From Tritrichomonas foetus (lineage: Eukaryota > Parabasalia > Tritrichomonadida > Tritrichomonadidae): a DNA stretch of 29,869 bases. This document shows, in pieces, positions 9,348 through 19,700 of this stretch. The stretch covers positions 20,575 through 50,443 of the forward strand of contig MLAK01000653.1 of the NCBI GenBank assembly GCA_001839685.1, given 5' to 3'. Made by a program: the position numbers and the translations under genes. Each line of letters starts with the position of its first letter. The stretch's first letter is position 1. The notes under the pieces were generated by a model, which did no database searches, was not told the origin of the DNA, and saw only the letters and a list, made by a program, of their open reading frames with translations.

Positions 9348-9690
9348 TTTTTAGAATTTTTTATATCACAATTCATGTCATTTTCGATTTCCTTTTTTTC
9401 AGTATTTATATGGTCTTTTCTTTTTTGACTTTTTATGTAAAAAATTAATGAAAAAGTTTCTATTAAAAAAAAAATAACTTATTTCTTTTTTTTTTCAGAA
9501 TTTATGTGGTCTTTTCATTAGAAATAATGACCAAATTAATATCGAAAAAATTATATGTGTAAGTCATTTTTTTACATAAAAAGTTGTGATTATTTTGATT
9601 TTGTTGTGAAAAAATAGTAACGACTATTTTTGAATTATCATTTCGAGTTTTTGAATTATCATATTGAATATTTGAATTCAAAATCCAAAA
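9348..9690. promoter_or_regulatory. divergent promoter region with short direct repeats
   Basis: This 343-bp region separates divergent starts at 9347 (-) and 9691 (+). It holds two direct repeat pairs. The first is CTTTTTTTCAGTATTTATATGGTCTTTTC at 9392-9420, recurring as TTTCAGAATTTATGTGGTCTTTTC ending at 9515 (two mismatches outside the T run). The second is TTTTTGAATTATCAT, twice near 9627-9642 and 9648-9663. CATAAAAAGTTG at 9575-9586 matches the AAAAAGTTG core seen near other starts but lies about 104 nt from the ATG. Regulation is inferred from position. Confidence 0.4.
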
Positions 9691-10926
9691 ATGCGGAATT
9701 CCGAGAAATTAACAAAAGCGATCGATTACTATGAACGGAATTTCCAAAACAGATCAGATTCTCGTCCCACTACAGGTATGGTTGGGCAGAGATGCCTTGG
9801 ATTTATTCCAGACTCGCAGGGAAATTTGATTCGTGTTATTCCAGAAATCAAAGGCGAAGAAAGCATTGGGCCCGGCTCATACAACCCGGAGAAGCCACGC
9901 TCTAAATCGAGAGGCGTTTCAATTTCACCAAATTCAAAGCGAACGAATTTCATTCATAACGACAAACTCAAAATCGGCCCACAATCCTACGTTACCGCTC
10001 CAAAACCAACGAAGTATAAGCACCAAATACGAATACACGACAATTCAAAAGATAGGCACGTTTTTTTATCCGGAAATTTGGAACATCAGAATTGGATACA
10101 AAAGTCCGCCTCTCCACAGCCAAGATGTAGATTTCCTGCTACCAAATTTGCTTATGATCAAAACCAGCAAGCCAAGCCATCATCTGTCTTCATTTCTAAA
10201 CAAAAACGTGAAATTTTTGTTTCTGAGCCAGACACAACTGAAATTAAGTATATTCCATATCAGCGACCTAATTTACAGGATGCTGCTGATAATGTTTTTA
10301 AGCAGAATCTAAGGAGAACCTTCGACGATCCCTCCACGCCTGTTCCCGCGCCCTGCGCTTATACTTTGCCTGACACAATGGGCAAAGGAAAGGCCTTTGA
10401 TCTGTCGCATTCCTGGGACTATGTAACATACCCAGAAGAGTACGACGTGAATCGGCCGGGAAAGAAAATTAATACACCTGGTCCAGGAGCATATGAAATA
10501 GATATTAAAAGAAAAATAAGTAAGAAAAATAGTCCTGCATTTGCTAATAAAATTCCACGATATAAAGATTTCGAATATGATGATGATAATCCATCACCTG
10601 CTTCTTACAACATTGTGAACATTAAATCATTCAATGAAAACGAAGATAAAATACCACTCTCTCTTAGAGGAACAAGTGATAGACCACAAACAAGCTGGAA
10701 TCGGACTTCTCTTGATGATACACCTTCTCCATGCGATTATAACCCAGGTAGATCAATTAGTACAATGGGAAATAAAAATAAAGGCGTGAAAATAAAGGGA
10801 AATAGTAAAAAAGCTTATATACCAAAGCAAGAAGATCACGAATTCGCATTTTCAACACAACATTCAAGCATGATAAAAAGAACTTATAATGCAAAATATT
10901 ATCACGTTAATAAAAATCTTATTTGA
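9691..10926 (+). CDS. SHIPPO/STPGR-repeat protein, probable flagellar microtubule protein
   Basis: STPGR (SHIPPO) proteins carry Pro-Gly-Pro-x-x-Tyr repeats and bind microtubules or line axonemal doublets in cilia and flagella. In this 411-residue product I see PGSYNP near residue 61, GPQSY at 96-100, PAPCAYTLPD near 219-228, TPGPGAYEI near 262-270, PSPASYNI near 301-308 and TPSPCDYNPG near 344-353. Spacing of 40-100 residues is irregular and several copies are degenerate (PAP, PSP). No membrane segment or signal peptide is seen, and the protein is basic and mostly extended. The start ATG follows an AAAATCCAAAA leader. GC falls from about 57% near 9841-9900 to about 22% at the 3' end. The flagellar role is inferred from the family. 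Confidence 0.85.
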   Translation: MRNSEKLTKAIDYYERNFQNRSDSRPTTGMVGQRCLGFIPDSQGNLIRVIPEIKGEESIGPGSYNPEKPRSKSRGVSISPNSKRTNFIHNDKLKIGPQSYVTAPKPTKYKHQIRIHDNSKDRHVFLSGNLEHQNWIQKSASPQPRCRFPATKFAYDQNQQAKPSSVFISKQKREIFVSEPDTTEIKYIPYQRPNLQDAADNVFKQNLRRTFDDPSTPVPAPCAYTLPDTMGKGKAFDLSHSWDYVTYPEEYDVNRPGKKINTPGPGAYEIDIKRKISKKNSPAFANKIPRYKDFEYDDDNPSPASYNIVNIKSFNENEDKIPLSLRGTSDRPQTSWNRTSLDDTPSPCDYNPGRSISTMGNKNKGVKIKGNSKKAYIPKQEDHEFAFSTQHSSMIKRTYNAKYYHVNKNLI

Positions 10927-11351
10927 ATCAATCTCATTATTTATTCCAAAAAAATAATATAAATGTAGATGTTCACATAGATTAGTGGAAAAATAACAAT
11001 TTTTATTGAATTCGATATAAATTCTAGATCATTTCTTCTTGCTTTTTTGTTTGATTATGTAATGGCATTTAGTTGAATCAAAACTAGTTTTAAATCTTGA
11101 TAAATTCAAAAACAAAAAGTTCTTTTCTTTTGTGCATTTACAAAAGTCAATATATTAATCATTACTATTGGAAGATTTAGTTGTCATAAAAATCTTATTT
11201 TATGATTATAAGAAAGAAATTCAATATTGAATGAATCTCAACTTACAATGATATCACTCATTGTAAGAATCATTCAAACTTTATCAAATAAAAAAATGAA
11301 AATAAACTAACTGGATAAATCAAGATTGAGACAATTGCTCAATAATAGAAA
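10927..11351. other. convergent intergenic region with one hairpin
   Basis: Spacer of 425 bp between convergent genes (9691-10926 + and 11352-13424 -). Apart from the perfect stem-loop at 11242-11267, nothing coding or repeated is recognised. Confidence 0.5.
11230..11275. repeat. inverted repeat / stem-loop between convergent genes
   Basis: CTTACAATGA (11242-11251) and TCATTGTAAG (11258-11267) form a perfect 10-bp stem around a 6-nt loop, TATCAC. An outer pair, GAATGA at 11230-11235 and TCATTC at 11270-11275, can extend it across an asymmetric bulge. It lies about 85 bp before the 3' end of the AAA-like gene and about 315 bp after the SHIPPO stop. It could act in 3'-end formation or be the footprint of a small mobile element. 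Confidence 0.6.
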
Positions 11352-13424
11352 TTAGAATTTGGTATAAAATAATTCACCATTTTCGTGATGAAACTGAAGT
11401 TTCTTTTGTTCACAGAGATTTTGAAGCGAAATTGAAATCATTTGTGAAAGATGGGGATTTGATGCATATTGTGGAAGTCTAGCCAATATGTATGAATTAA
11501 TTTTTGATTGTGTAATTTTTTCATTCTTTTGTTCACAATAAACAAAAGACTCTTGAACAAGATCAATAAATGATAAAAATGTTTTTGCATGTGGAGGAGA
11601 ATCATATTCGCTTTTGGCTTCATTTGAACGAGAATTTAAGTGAGAAAGAGAATTCGCATGAGGCTTTGGATATTCAATTGAATGATTAATTGCACTTCCA
11701 TTATTTTGTTTAAAACTGACTTCAATATTCAGTTTTTGATTTTCAGAATTGAGCGTAAGTTTCATTGTAATAACATCAAAAGAAGTTTCATTCATGATAA
11801 CTTGTAAACGTGCTAATGTATTTCCCTCAAAAAATAGGGAGATAATTGAAAAAACATCTATTATTAAGAAACTTCCATCATTTGCAACTTTAATTATAGT
11901 ATCAGGAAATATTAAATTTTGATATAAAAAAATACAAAAATCAAAACAATTATTTTCAATTAAAACATTCGGTAATTTTCCTTCTTCAATATAGTCTTTA
12001 AATTTATTCATAATTATATTTTGTGGAGAATTTTTATAAGAAATATATGATAAACCAGATCTGGAATTAATTCTTTCAATAACAAGATTTGTCATGAATT
12101 GAAAAAGAGATGAATTGGGAATAATTAATTTTTCTCCATCATATACCAAAAATCCTAAATTTACAAGATATTTATAATTAGTACTAGTATTATTCAAGGA
12201 ATAAAAACCATCTTTAAATAATAAACGAAAAAGTAAATCCTCCATGATGTTTTCATATTCAGGAAAAGCGATGAATAAACTGTGATAACGATTTCTAGAG
12301 TTACATTTCAGATAACCGGTATGTTCAAGCCAATAAAGTGAAATTTTCGAATGATTTAGAGAACAAATAAAATCAATTGGATTAATAACTATTTGATCTG
12401 AATAAGGTGAAAATTTATAAGATCCAAAAAATAAAATAATATAATAAAGAAATTCAATCGAAATATGCCCATTATATTTCCAATTTGGTAAAATATCATT
12501 AAAACATTTGATTGAATTATCATAAATTTTTTGCAAATTCTTCTGGTAAGTACTAAAATGGAAAACTTTTGTACTTGACAACAATAATTTTCGTTCTGGA
12601 CTATAATTAAATATTTTTGAATTCGAAATTTCTTCGATTGTGAAACCAAAAATGCCTGCAGCTTCTTTCGTCTCTGAAATATCATATACTAAATCACTAA
12701 TATTATAAAAATTCACAACACATGTCATAAATAAATAATGTATCGATTTTTTCCATTGTTTTAAAACATCAAAAATGCTTTGTATAGTTTTTACAATGGA
12801 ATTAAATCCAATAGAACTAGGTTCCAGTTTTAATAAAACAGAATCAATGTCTTCGATTAATAAAACAACTTTCTTTTTTCCATTATTTGTAATTTGTGAC
12901 ATGAAATAATTAAAAGCAGTTTCATGAGAGTTGAATGTATCAAATTTATCAATACCATAATGTGTAAATAAATTTTTAATAAGTTCTTTACAATAGTTGT
13001 AAGTTCCTGACATAACAGTGTACACTTTTTTGAATGAAAATCGAACAACTTGGAACTTTTCTGTGTATTTTGATAGAGAATTACAAATTCTACAATTTAA
13101 TCTTTTAAATGGTTCAAAATCCATTTTAAAAATGCATTCAATCATATCAACAATAACAGATTTTCCAAAAGAATTTGGACGACAAATTAAAAGTCGATTA
13201 AACCCAAAATTAAGTAGTTTTTCTACTGATTCAGATTTGTCAATAAAAAAAAGATTGGAGTAAGCAATTTTTGAAAATGATGCTTCAAGATTCACTGGAA
13301 AGACTTCTTCTGATTTTTGAAGTGGTGTAAAAGTCTGTTTATCTTTTTTTGTATGATCATTTTGAGGATTTGCTTCAGGTTGCATACGAAGACTTCCAAT
13401 AATTAGCCTATATAAATTCACCAT
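11352..13424 (-). CDS. AAA-ATPase-like domain protein
   Basis: This 690-residue protein has the layout of the AAA-ATPase-like family (the bacterial and eukaryotic type often followed by a PD-(D/E)XK nuclease). Residues 56-100 contain FFIDKSESVEKLL, then a P-loop-like CRPNSFGKS with Lys88, matching the family's F-x-D-K...RPRRFGK(T/S) pattern. A Walker B-like stretch KKVVLLIEDID lies at 184-194; family members usually read LIDEYD, so the acidic pair is rearranged. Around residue 420, NLGFLVYDGEKLIIPNSSLF resembles the family's G-(Y/F)-L...(I/F)PN segment. The C-terminal region (about 480-690) is not recognisable as a nuclease; the last 75 residues look helical, like a winged-helix fold. Cellular role unknown. 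The start at 13424 is supported by the AAAAAGTTG motif 16 nt upstream; a second Met is at residue 14. Confidence 0.6.
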   Translation of the reverse strand: MVNLYRLIIGSLRMQPEANPQNDHTKKDKQTFTPLQKSEEVFPVNLEASFSKIAYSNLFFIDKSESVEKLLNFGFNRLLICRPNSFGKSVIVDMIECIFKMDFEPFKRLNCRICNSLSKYTEKFQVVRFSFKKVYTVMSGTYNYCKELIKNLFTHYGIDKFDTFNSHETAFNYFMSQITNNGKKKVVLLIEDIDSVLLKLEPSSIGFNSIVKTIQSIFDVLKQWKKSIHYLFMTCVVNFYNISDLVYDISETKEAAGIFGFTIEEISNSKIFNYSPERKLLLSSTKVFHFSTYQKNLQKIYDNSIKCFNDILPNWKYNGHISIEFLYYIILFFGSYKFSPYSDQIVINPIDFICSLNHSKISLYWLEHTGYLKCNSRNRYHSLFIAFPEYENIMEDLLFRLLFKDGFYSLNNTSTNYKYLVNLGFLVYDGEKLIIPNSSLFQFMTNLVIERINSRSGLSYISYKNSPQNIIMNKFKDYIEEGKLPNVLIENNCFDFCIFLYQNLIFPDTIIKVANDGSFLIIDVFSIISLFFEGNTLARLQVIMNETSFDVITMKLTLNSENQKLNIEVSFKQNNGSAINHSIEYPKPHANSLSHLNSRSNEAKSEYDSPPHAKTFLSFIDLVQESFVYCEQKNEKITQSKINSYILARLPQYASNPHLSQMISISLQNLCEQKKLQFHHENGELFYTKF

Positions 13425-13653
13425 TCATGATCGATATAGACAACTTTTTCAGAACTTATTTATCCAGTAATGTGAATCAAAGTTTTGAGACAAGAAATAA
13501 TGGATTTTATTTTCAGCAACTATTATTACTTGAATGAGAAGGCAGAATAAAAAAGAAAAGAAACTAAAAAGAAAATTCAATGATCTAATTCAACATTTAC
13601 TTATCAACAAATATATTTTAAATCTTCAATATTACATTAACTAACAAAATTTG
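13425..13653. other. short intergenic spacer between two minus-strand genes
   Basis: 229 bp between the CatSper-like gene's stop and the AAA-like gene's start. It contains the promoter motif above and a purine-rich run near 13548-13575. No further feature is seen. Confidence 0.5.
13441..13454 (-). promoter_or_regulatory. candidate core promoter motif TTCTGAAAAAGTTG (minus strand)
   Basis: Read on the minus strand, the motif ends 16 nt before the ATG at 13424. It has the same AAAAAGTTG core and nearly the same spacing as the motif before the flippase start (15 nt). TTCTGAAAAAGTT also occurs at 1422-1434. The two genes are unrelated, so shared promoter function is a reasonable inference. Confidence 0.4.
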
Positions 13654-16431
13654 TTAATCTATTTTCTTTTTCTCATGTTGTTTTTCTTTTTTATAACCAG
13701 CATTTAGGATGATATGTGTACAAAGGATAATAGACATGCAAACTATTAATACGATGATGATAATAATGACAGAATATATAATAGACATTGGCTCACCATG
13801 AACAATCACTGTAAATTCAGTAGATAAATAACAATAAGAAAATTCTGGATCTAGAACAACAGCACGAAAATGATATTCACGATTTTTCGGAATTAATACA
13901 ATACATGAATGATCTGATTTGTTCATTAGATTATAGTATTCATTCCTATCAAATTCTTCTGGTTCACCTTCAAAGCAACTTTGATAATTAGAGTGATTCC
14001 AAATAATATTATTATCTAGAAAATAATTCCATGTTTGTGGTTTTCGAATACACCCAGCCGATCCAGCTGTTTGACAATATTTGATTTTAGATCCTTTTGG
14101 TTTATTTATCATGTAAACAGCAAAATTCATATCAACATCTTTAATATAAGTATCATCATCATATAACTCTAATTCTGGTTTAAATCTTGTTTTTGAGTAG
14201 AATAAATAAATAACATTTCCATTCTTTAGTCTGACATGTCTCCCTTTTGGACATCCAACGAATATATTCAAGATTTTTGGAGAATCACCACATTGATATG
14301 TCGCGCCATTTGGCGAAACAAACAAATAAGAAATTCCTTCATGATCAGCAGTTAAATTGATATCAGTCCGAACAGTATTCATTAAAGAATACATTAAACT
14401 AGTTGTATTTAATTCAACACCAGGAATTGTTCTAATACTATAAGCTACATCAACTTCACCAGTAGCTCGAATAAGTGGATTGATATCAGTTCCACGTGAT
14501 ACAATTGTTGTATAAGTGTGAACTTCAGTATTTTTATCAATATAAGAAAGACCATCAAGTGGATAATTTACATCAAATTCAACAAAAGGACATTCAATGT
14601 TTAATCGATTTGGATATAAAATAGAAAATACTTCGATTTCACTATTTATAAGAATTGGATATTTAATTGTATAATCAGTTGACATATTTTGTCGGAAATT
14701 CAATAAACAAATTCGGTCAAGATGATCAAATCGCAAATAACTTGAACTACCACCATAGGCTTGAATTTGCACAAAATATATTTGATCAGGGTAAATTATA
14801 TAAATTTCCCCTGTATCATACAAAACTGCACATTTACAACCACGTGAGAAAACAATATCCCTAATTTTACTGGATGGCATCACACCTTGACTCAGAGAAA
14901 TCATTCTTAAAGGTAAAAAAGTATTTGCATTATCTGTTGAAATATAAACATTTGAACTAACTACATATATTTGACCAATATTATTGGAAACTAAATAACT
15001 TTCATCTATATTTGCTTTATCAAGTCCAGAATCCATGAAACTTATTTCTTTTTCAAATTCCCCATTAAATGTTCCATTCATATAATTCCAAAAACTAAAT
15101 ACTTGTGTATATTCCATTTCTTCTCTTTTATATAAGAAAACAATTCGTCCATGACCAGAAGAAATAATTTCAAGATCATATAAATCAACTGGTTTTGAAA
15201 AATTAACTGTTTGATATGTTTTCCAACCATCTATTGTGAAATAAAACTTTGTGGAATTGTTACCAATAAATGAAGCAACAATTATATTATTAATATTAAC
15301 AACACCTTCAGCATTAATTAATGTATTACAATTAAAAACAGTTACAAATGTATTTACATTAGATAATTTTGATTGGTATAATTTACCAGTTTTATAATTC
15401 ATAGAATAAGCGACACCATCAGACAGCCAACTAATAACATCTGTTGTTAAAATGATAGAAGTGATGTTAATTGCTATTCTATAAACATTCGTCGAATCAA
15501 AATCATCATTAGTTGTTATTATTAAATCATTTGAATGTATTAAAGCTGTACTTCTAACACATGGATGACGAATAATCTCTAGATTATTAGGAATTTCGTC
15601 AAAACTATATTCACCTTGAATACTTTCACCCTTGAAGTAATTTGAAGTGAAAACTCTATTGAAATCAATTGATGTCGGACAAAAATATTCAAATGATTCT
15701 CTTGTTGGCTCGTTTCCTTGGTATCTATCTTTTGAAGTAATTCTTACATTGAAGTCATTCATAACACGAAAGAAAACTGTTGTCGTCCAACAATTTAATT
15801 CAGAGTTGAAATACAATTTTTCATTCCACACATAATTTATTGAAGACCCATCAAGAGCTCGTAAATTAATTTGTGGATAATCATTTGTTTCATTCATTGA
15901 AAGTGCATAATTCATTGAAATTGGATTCGGTATTTTTGCTGTGTGGGAATTTTCGTCCATTGATGATTGAAGGGATGAAACTGGCCAGATAAGAAGCTCA
16001 GAACCGTTTGTAATTGACCTTCCAGTATGCTCAGAATTTTTGACATATGCATACCAATGAATATCTGAGCACTTTTTAAAACTGAGCTGGAAAGAATGGC
16101 TTAAAGTGGATCCTGCTTCATTTGATGCTGATACATTCAATTCATAAATTTTGATTTGTGAGCAGGAGAAAATGAATGAATTTGAATAATTATCCGATTC
16201 TTGTGCATTGAAATCACTGTAAAGATTAGTGTAACTATCAATTGCATCACATCCGCTAGGAAGAGTCCAATTTACATCAACAATTTTTGAAGATGAATAT
16301 ATATATCCCATTGTTGGAAATTCTGAACATAAATGCGTGGCTGAATTCATATCGACTGACGAAACAAATATCATGTAGTCATCTGGAACTTCGCTGATTG
16401 TAAATACGAGAAAAAGAAAAAAAGGAATCAT
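13654..16431 (-). CDS. CatSper delta/epsilon-like auxiliary subunit, type I membrane protein
   Basis: CatSper beta, gamma, delta and epsilon are single-pass subunits whose large outer domains form a canopy over the sperm flagellar calcium channel. This 925-residue product has a signal peptide (MIPFFLFLVFTISEV), a long outer region, one membrane helix at about 884-909 and a short Lys/Glu-rich tail. The middle has beta-propeller-like segments: FYFTIDGWKTY, VYISTDNANTF, CAVLYDTGEIYIIY. The C-terminal outer part carries a pattern I recall from CatSper delta/epsilon: GCPKGRHVR near 726-734, QTW at 799-801, W then NYQSCF near 815-820, YHFRAVVLDPEFSYCYL near 853-869, and a terminal HGEP before the helix. 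Cysteines are spaced as expected. The match is from memory of the family, not from an alignment. A sortilin/VPS10 or generic BNR-type receptor is the alternative. No pore subunit is in the window. The gene is divergent from the Sfi1-like gene. Confidence 0.6.
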   Translation of the reverse strand: MIPFFLFLVFTISEVPDDYMIFVSSVDMNSATHLCSEFPTMGYIYSSSKIVDVNWTLPSGCDAIDSYTNLYSDFNAQESDNYSNSFIFSCSQIKIYELNVSASNEAGSTLSHSFQLSFKKCSDIHWYAYVKNSEHTGRSITNGSELLIWPVSSLQSSMDENSHTAKIPNPISMNYALSMNETNDYPQINLRALDGSSINYVWNEKLYFNSELNCWTTTVFFRVMNDFNVRITSKDRYQGNEPTRESFEYFCPTSIDFNRVFTSNYFKGESIQGEYSFDEIPNNLEIIRHPCVRSTALIHSNDLIITTNDDFDSTNVYRIAINITSIILTTDVISWLSDGVAYSMNYKTGKLYQSKLSNVNTFVTVFNCNTLINAEGVVNINNIIVASFIGNNSTKFYFTIDGWKTYQTVNFSKPVDLYDLEIISSGHGRIVFLYKREEMEYTQVFSFWNYMNGTFNGEFEKEISFMDSGLDKANIDESYLVSNNIGQIYVVSSNVYISTDNANTFLPLRMISLSQGVMPSSKIRDIVFSRGCKCAVLYDTGEIYIIYPDQIYFVQIQAYGGSSSYLRFDHLDRICLLNFRQNMSTDYTIKYPILINSEIEVFSILYPNRLNIECPFVEFDVNYPLDGLSYIDKNTEVHTYTTIVSRGTDINPLIRATGEVDVAYSIRTIPGVELNTTSLMYSLMNTVRTDINLTADHEGISYLFVSPNGATYQCGDSPKILNIFVGCPKGRHVRLKNGNVIYLFYSKTRFKPELELYDDDTYIKDVDMNFAVYMINKPKGSKIKYCQTAGSAGCIRKPQTWNYFLDNNIIWNHSNYQSCFEGEPEEFDRNEYYNLMNKSDHSCIVLIPKNREYHFRAVVLDPEFSYCYLSTEFTVIVHGEPMSIIYSVIIIIIVLIVCMSIILCTHIILNAGYKKEKQHEKKKID

Positions 16432-16719
16432 TTTGTAATTTGGTTAATAAATTTATAGTTAACCATCTTGTGAAAAACATTAAATTTCCAAAAGTAAAAA
16501 TTTTAATTAATTTTGGTTTTTTATTTGTTACTCTTGAGAAAATGTTCATCTTGATATATGTTTTAGATAAAATATAATAGTATATCATCTCAATTTCATG
16601 AAAGTAGTTTATTTTATCAGTTAATAAAATTACTGTTAACTGAGATGTCCTCATAAATATCCAAATACGTTTCTTAATTCATTCAAAAAGTTATAATTTT
16701 GGATATTTCATCCCAAAGG
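16432..16719. promoter_or_regulatory. divergent promoter region between CatSper-like and Sfi1-like genes
   Basis: 288 bp separate the starts at 16431 (-) and 16720 (+). On the plus strand, TCATTCAAAAAGTT lies at 16679-16692, identical to the copy before the flippase, ending 27 nt before the ATG. A second possible initiator, TTTCATCCC at 16706-16714, lies just ahead of the ATG. On the minus side no copy of the motif is near the start. Shared control of the two genes is inference. Confidence 0.35.
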
Positions 16720-19700
16720 ATGCAAAAAACACCCCGATCAGACCTTGTAAAAGGATCTGGTAGGATGTCAACAACACAAAAAAAGACAAAATTTCAATTT
16801 TACGAACGAAGATCGACAACATCACAATTTCGGAAAACGTACAGCCGCTCAACAGCCAGATCGCGTGATTGTAATACACTAGGATTGACATTCGACCAAG
16901 ATGCTATTGAAAAATTTGACAAGACTGATCGTCCAGCTTCAAAATCGATAAATCGGATCACAAATCATCGAATTCTCGAAACGCCACGAAGTATCAAAAA
17001 TTTTGTGATGTTTAGTAAAGAAGATGCCGATCTGATGAATGCCGCGCAACTAATTCAAAGAAATTGGAGAATTCATTTGTCGAAAATGCAGCTGCGATTT
17101 TTTATGAATTTTATTTTGAAAATTCGTCGTAGAAGATTGTCATTTGCAATTTCCATGTGGCATCTTGCCGTTCAACCAACAAATCATGAAAAAACAAAGA
17201 AATCATATGATTCAATTTTCAATTTTATCATTCAATATCAATTTATCGACTTGAGATCAACTGATTTATGGATGAAGAGAGGGCCTAGATTAAGATTTTA
17301 TCCATTTGATGACTACATGAAAACAAACATTTTATTTTCGAAATTTCCAAGTAACAAGATTGTGAATATGACAAAATATTTTAATCAAAACATAATCAAA
17401 AAGACATTCCAAGCATGGTTTGCTATAACTTCTGAAAGATTAATTGTCAACAATCAAAAAAGTTTAGTTTTTGCCAAATTCCGACAAAACTTTGGTCCAG
17501 AATATTGGACATTTCATGTTTGGAGGAGATGGGCCACATACAAAAAGAGAAGAAAGTGGGAACTAGTTGAAACTATTGCATCAAATTTATATGTTCCTGA
17601 ATGGACTTTTTATCGTGCGAGAAAATTAACTGAAGCAAGAATGCGACGAGACGCAACTTTATCATATAAAATAAAACTTGGGAAACAAATCATTCAGCTT
17701 TTTCGAGATTCAATTCATAAACAAAAAATGTTAAAATGCGCATATGATCAAACTGTTTATTATTCAAATAAATTAAGGTTAATTTTTGGATATCGTGCAT
17801 TTTCCTATCTCATAATATTTAAAAGAGTTAAACAAGGTATTTTATTAAGAATTATGAAAGCATGGTATACTTTTATTGATGCAAAAATGTTAAATCGTAC
17901 AAAAATTCAAATTTTTTACCAAAGACAAAAATTAAAAGCATTAAAGCAATCTTTTAAATTATGGAGAAAAAATATTGTTTTAGAAGCTGCCAAAACAGAA
18001 TTTTTACATAATGATATTGTGATGAATCGCTTAAAAGTTTTGCCTTCAATTTTTTTATTAAAAAATGATAATGTTCACTTTACATATGTTCAAGCATTCA
18101 TAAATTGGCAAAAAATTGTCAATAAGAAAAAAAGATTACGACGTTTTGTTTTTTGGTCCACCAAAATGTGTAAAAATCAAGTGTTAATGAGATTTATTTT
18201 TGACATTTTAAAAGAAAAGGCAAAACTTCCTGTAAATCGAGTAAATTATCAACCTTTTCATGATACTGAAATATATTCAATTGTAAACAAACCTGGACAA
18301 GAATTTATTTCTTGTCCAACTTCAAGCATTTCTGAAACAATTCACGCTTATAAAAATTTACCTGCCATACCTGTTTATGAAGGAGATTGGGCCAGATATG
18401 CAAGTTCAAGACAAGTTAAAACGTTGGTTTTTAGATTGATTTGTTTAGTCGCTTTTCGTCATTTTATTAATCCTTTTCACATATCTGAAATTAAATTGAA
18501 AAATATAAAAAACTATATTGAAAGAAAACAATTATTTACCCAATTAAATATTGCAGCAGTTCGTTATCAACATCATAAGGATAATCTTGAGCGAAAAAAG
18601 GAAGTTAATGGATATATTAAACGTGATAATGAAATTTTATCTGCTTTCGAAACGCATAGCACAGCAATTAAACTTTCTCATCATGTTCCTAAGTTTTCTA
18701 TTAATAAAAATATTAAGCTTTTTCACACATCACCTGAAACATTTGCAAATAATGAATATTACAGCGATGCTGAAGAAGATCTTATTGTAAATGAAGAAGA
18801 AGAAGAAGAAACAGATTATACTACAACTCATTATCGAATCAAACATCACAGTGATGATGATAACTATGAAGAAAATGAAAATAAAAACGATCCTGAAAGT
18901 GATAGTGAAAATTCTGAAAGTGAAAATGATCATGAAAACATCGAAAACGAAACAGATGATATTAATGAAGAGAAAAGAGTCACTTTTGAAGATGAAGAAT
19001 TCAGAAATCGAAGTAAAAGACGACGAAATCGAGGGAGACGATCTGCACCATCAATTCCATTTTTAAGGCCAATTAAAGAAATTAAAGAATCTTTAATGAA
19101 AATGACTTCAAAGTTTCACCGAAGACCTTTTGATGCATTTTCAATGCGTGGAATTGCTAATCGAAAAGCAAGACAGTCACTTGATCCCAGTGCTTTTCAT
19201 AAATCTGCAAGTGAATCACATTTCGGTTCATGTTATGAACATTATGTTCCTTTTCAATTCAATAAAAGCTTAGTTAATTTATTAAAAGGTAAAGACTTTG
19301 AAATGGCTGAATTAAAAGCACTTAAAAAACAAGCGGCTGAAGTAGCTGAAGTTTTTGAAGAAAAGCCTGTTTTTGAAGAAGAAGAAACTCATGAATATGA
19401 ATATATTACTGATGATGATTTATCCAAATTTATAAAAAGTCAAAATGAAGAAGAAGAAATGGACTATATGACCAGCAGTCGATCAAAAGTCAGTCAAGAA
19501 ACAATATCATCAACGTCTTCAAAAGCATCATCAAGAACATCATCAGGAATGCCACAATTAATTAAATTTGGCAATCTGCTTCAAGCAACACCGCATCCTT
19601 CAAAAATCAAGAAGAAAAATGAAATATATGATTCACCACTCGAAGAAGAAGAAGAGGATGAACATGAAAAACCCGCAATGAAAACTGACAATTCTGAAAA

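Noticed and set aside
13654..16431. Sortilin/VPS10 receptor as the primary call
   Set aside because: BNR-like segments fit, but the typical 10CC module and a trafficking-signal tail are not evident, and the C-terminal pattern fits CatSper delta/epsilon better. Kept as the alternative.
16699..16719. Extension of the Sfi1-like protein to codon 16699
   Set aside because: The codon is TTG; a eukaryotic start at the ATG at 16720 is more likely.
18791..19066. 91-codon frame of Lys/Ile/Met runs within the Sfi1-like gene
   Set aside because: Shadow of the acidic GAA/GAT-rich tract in another frame.
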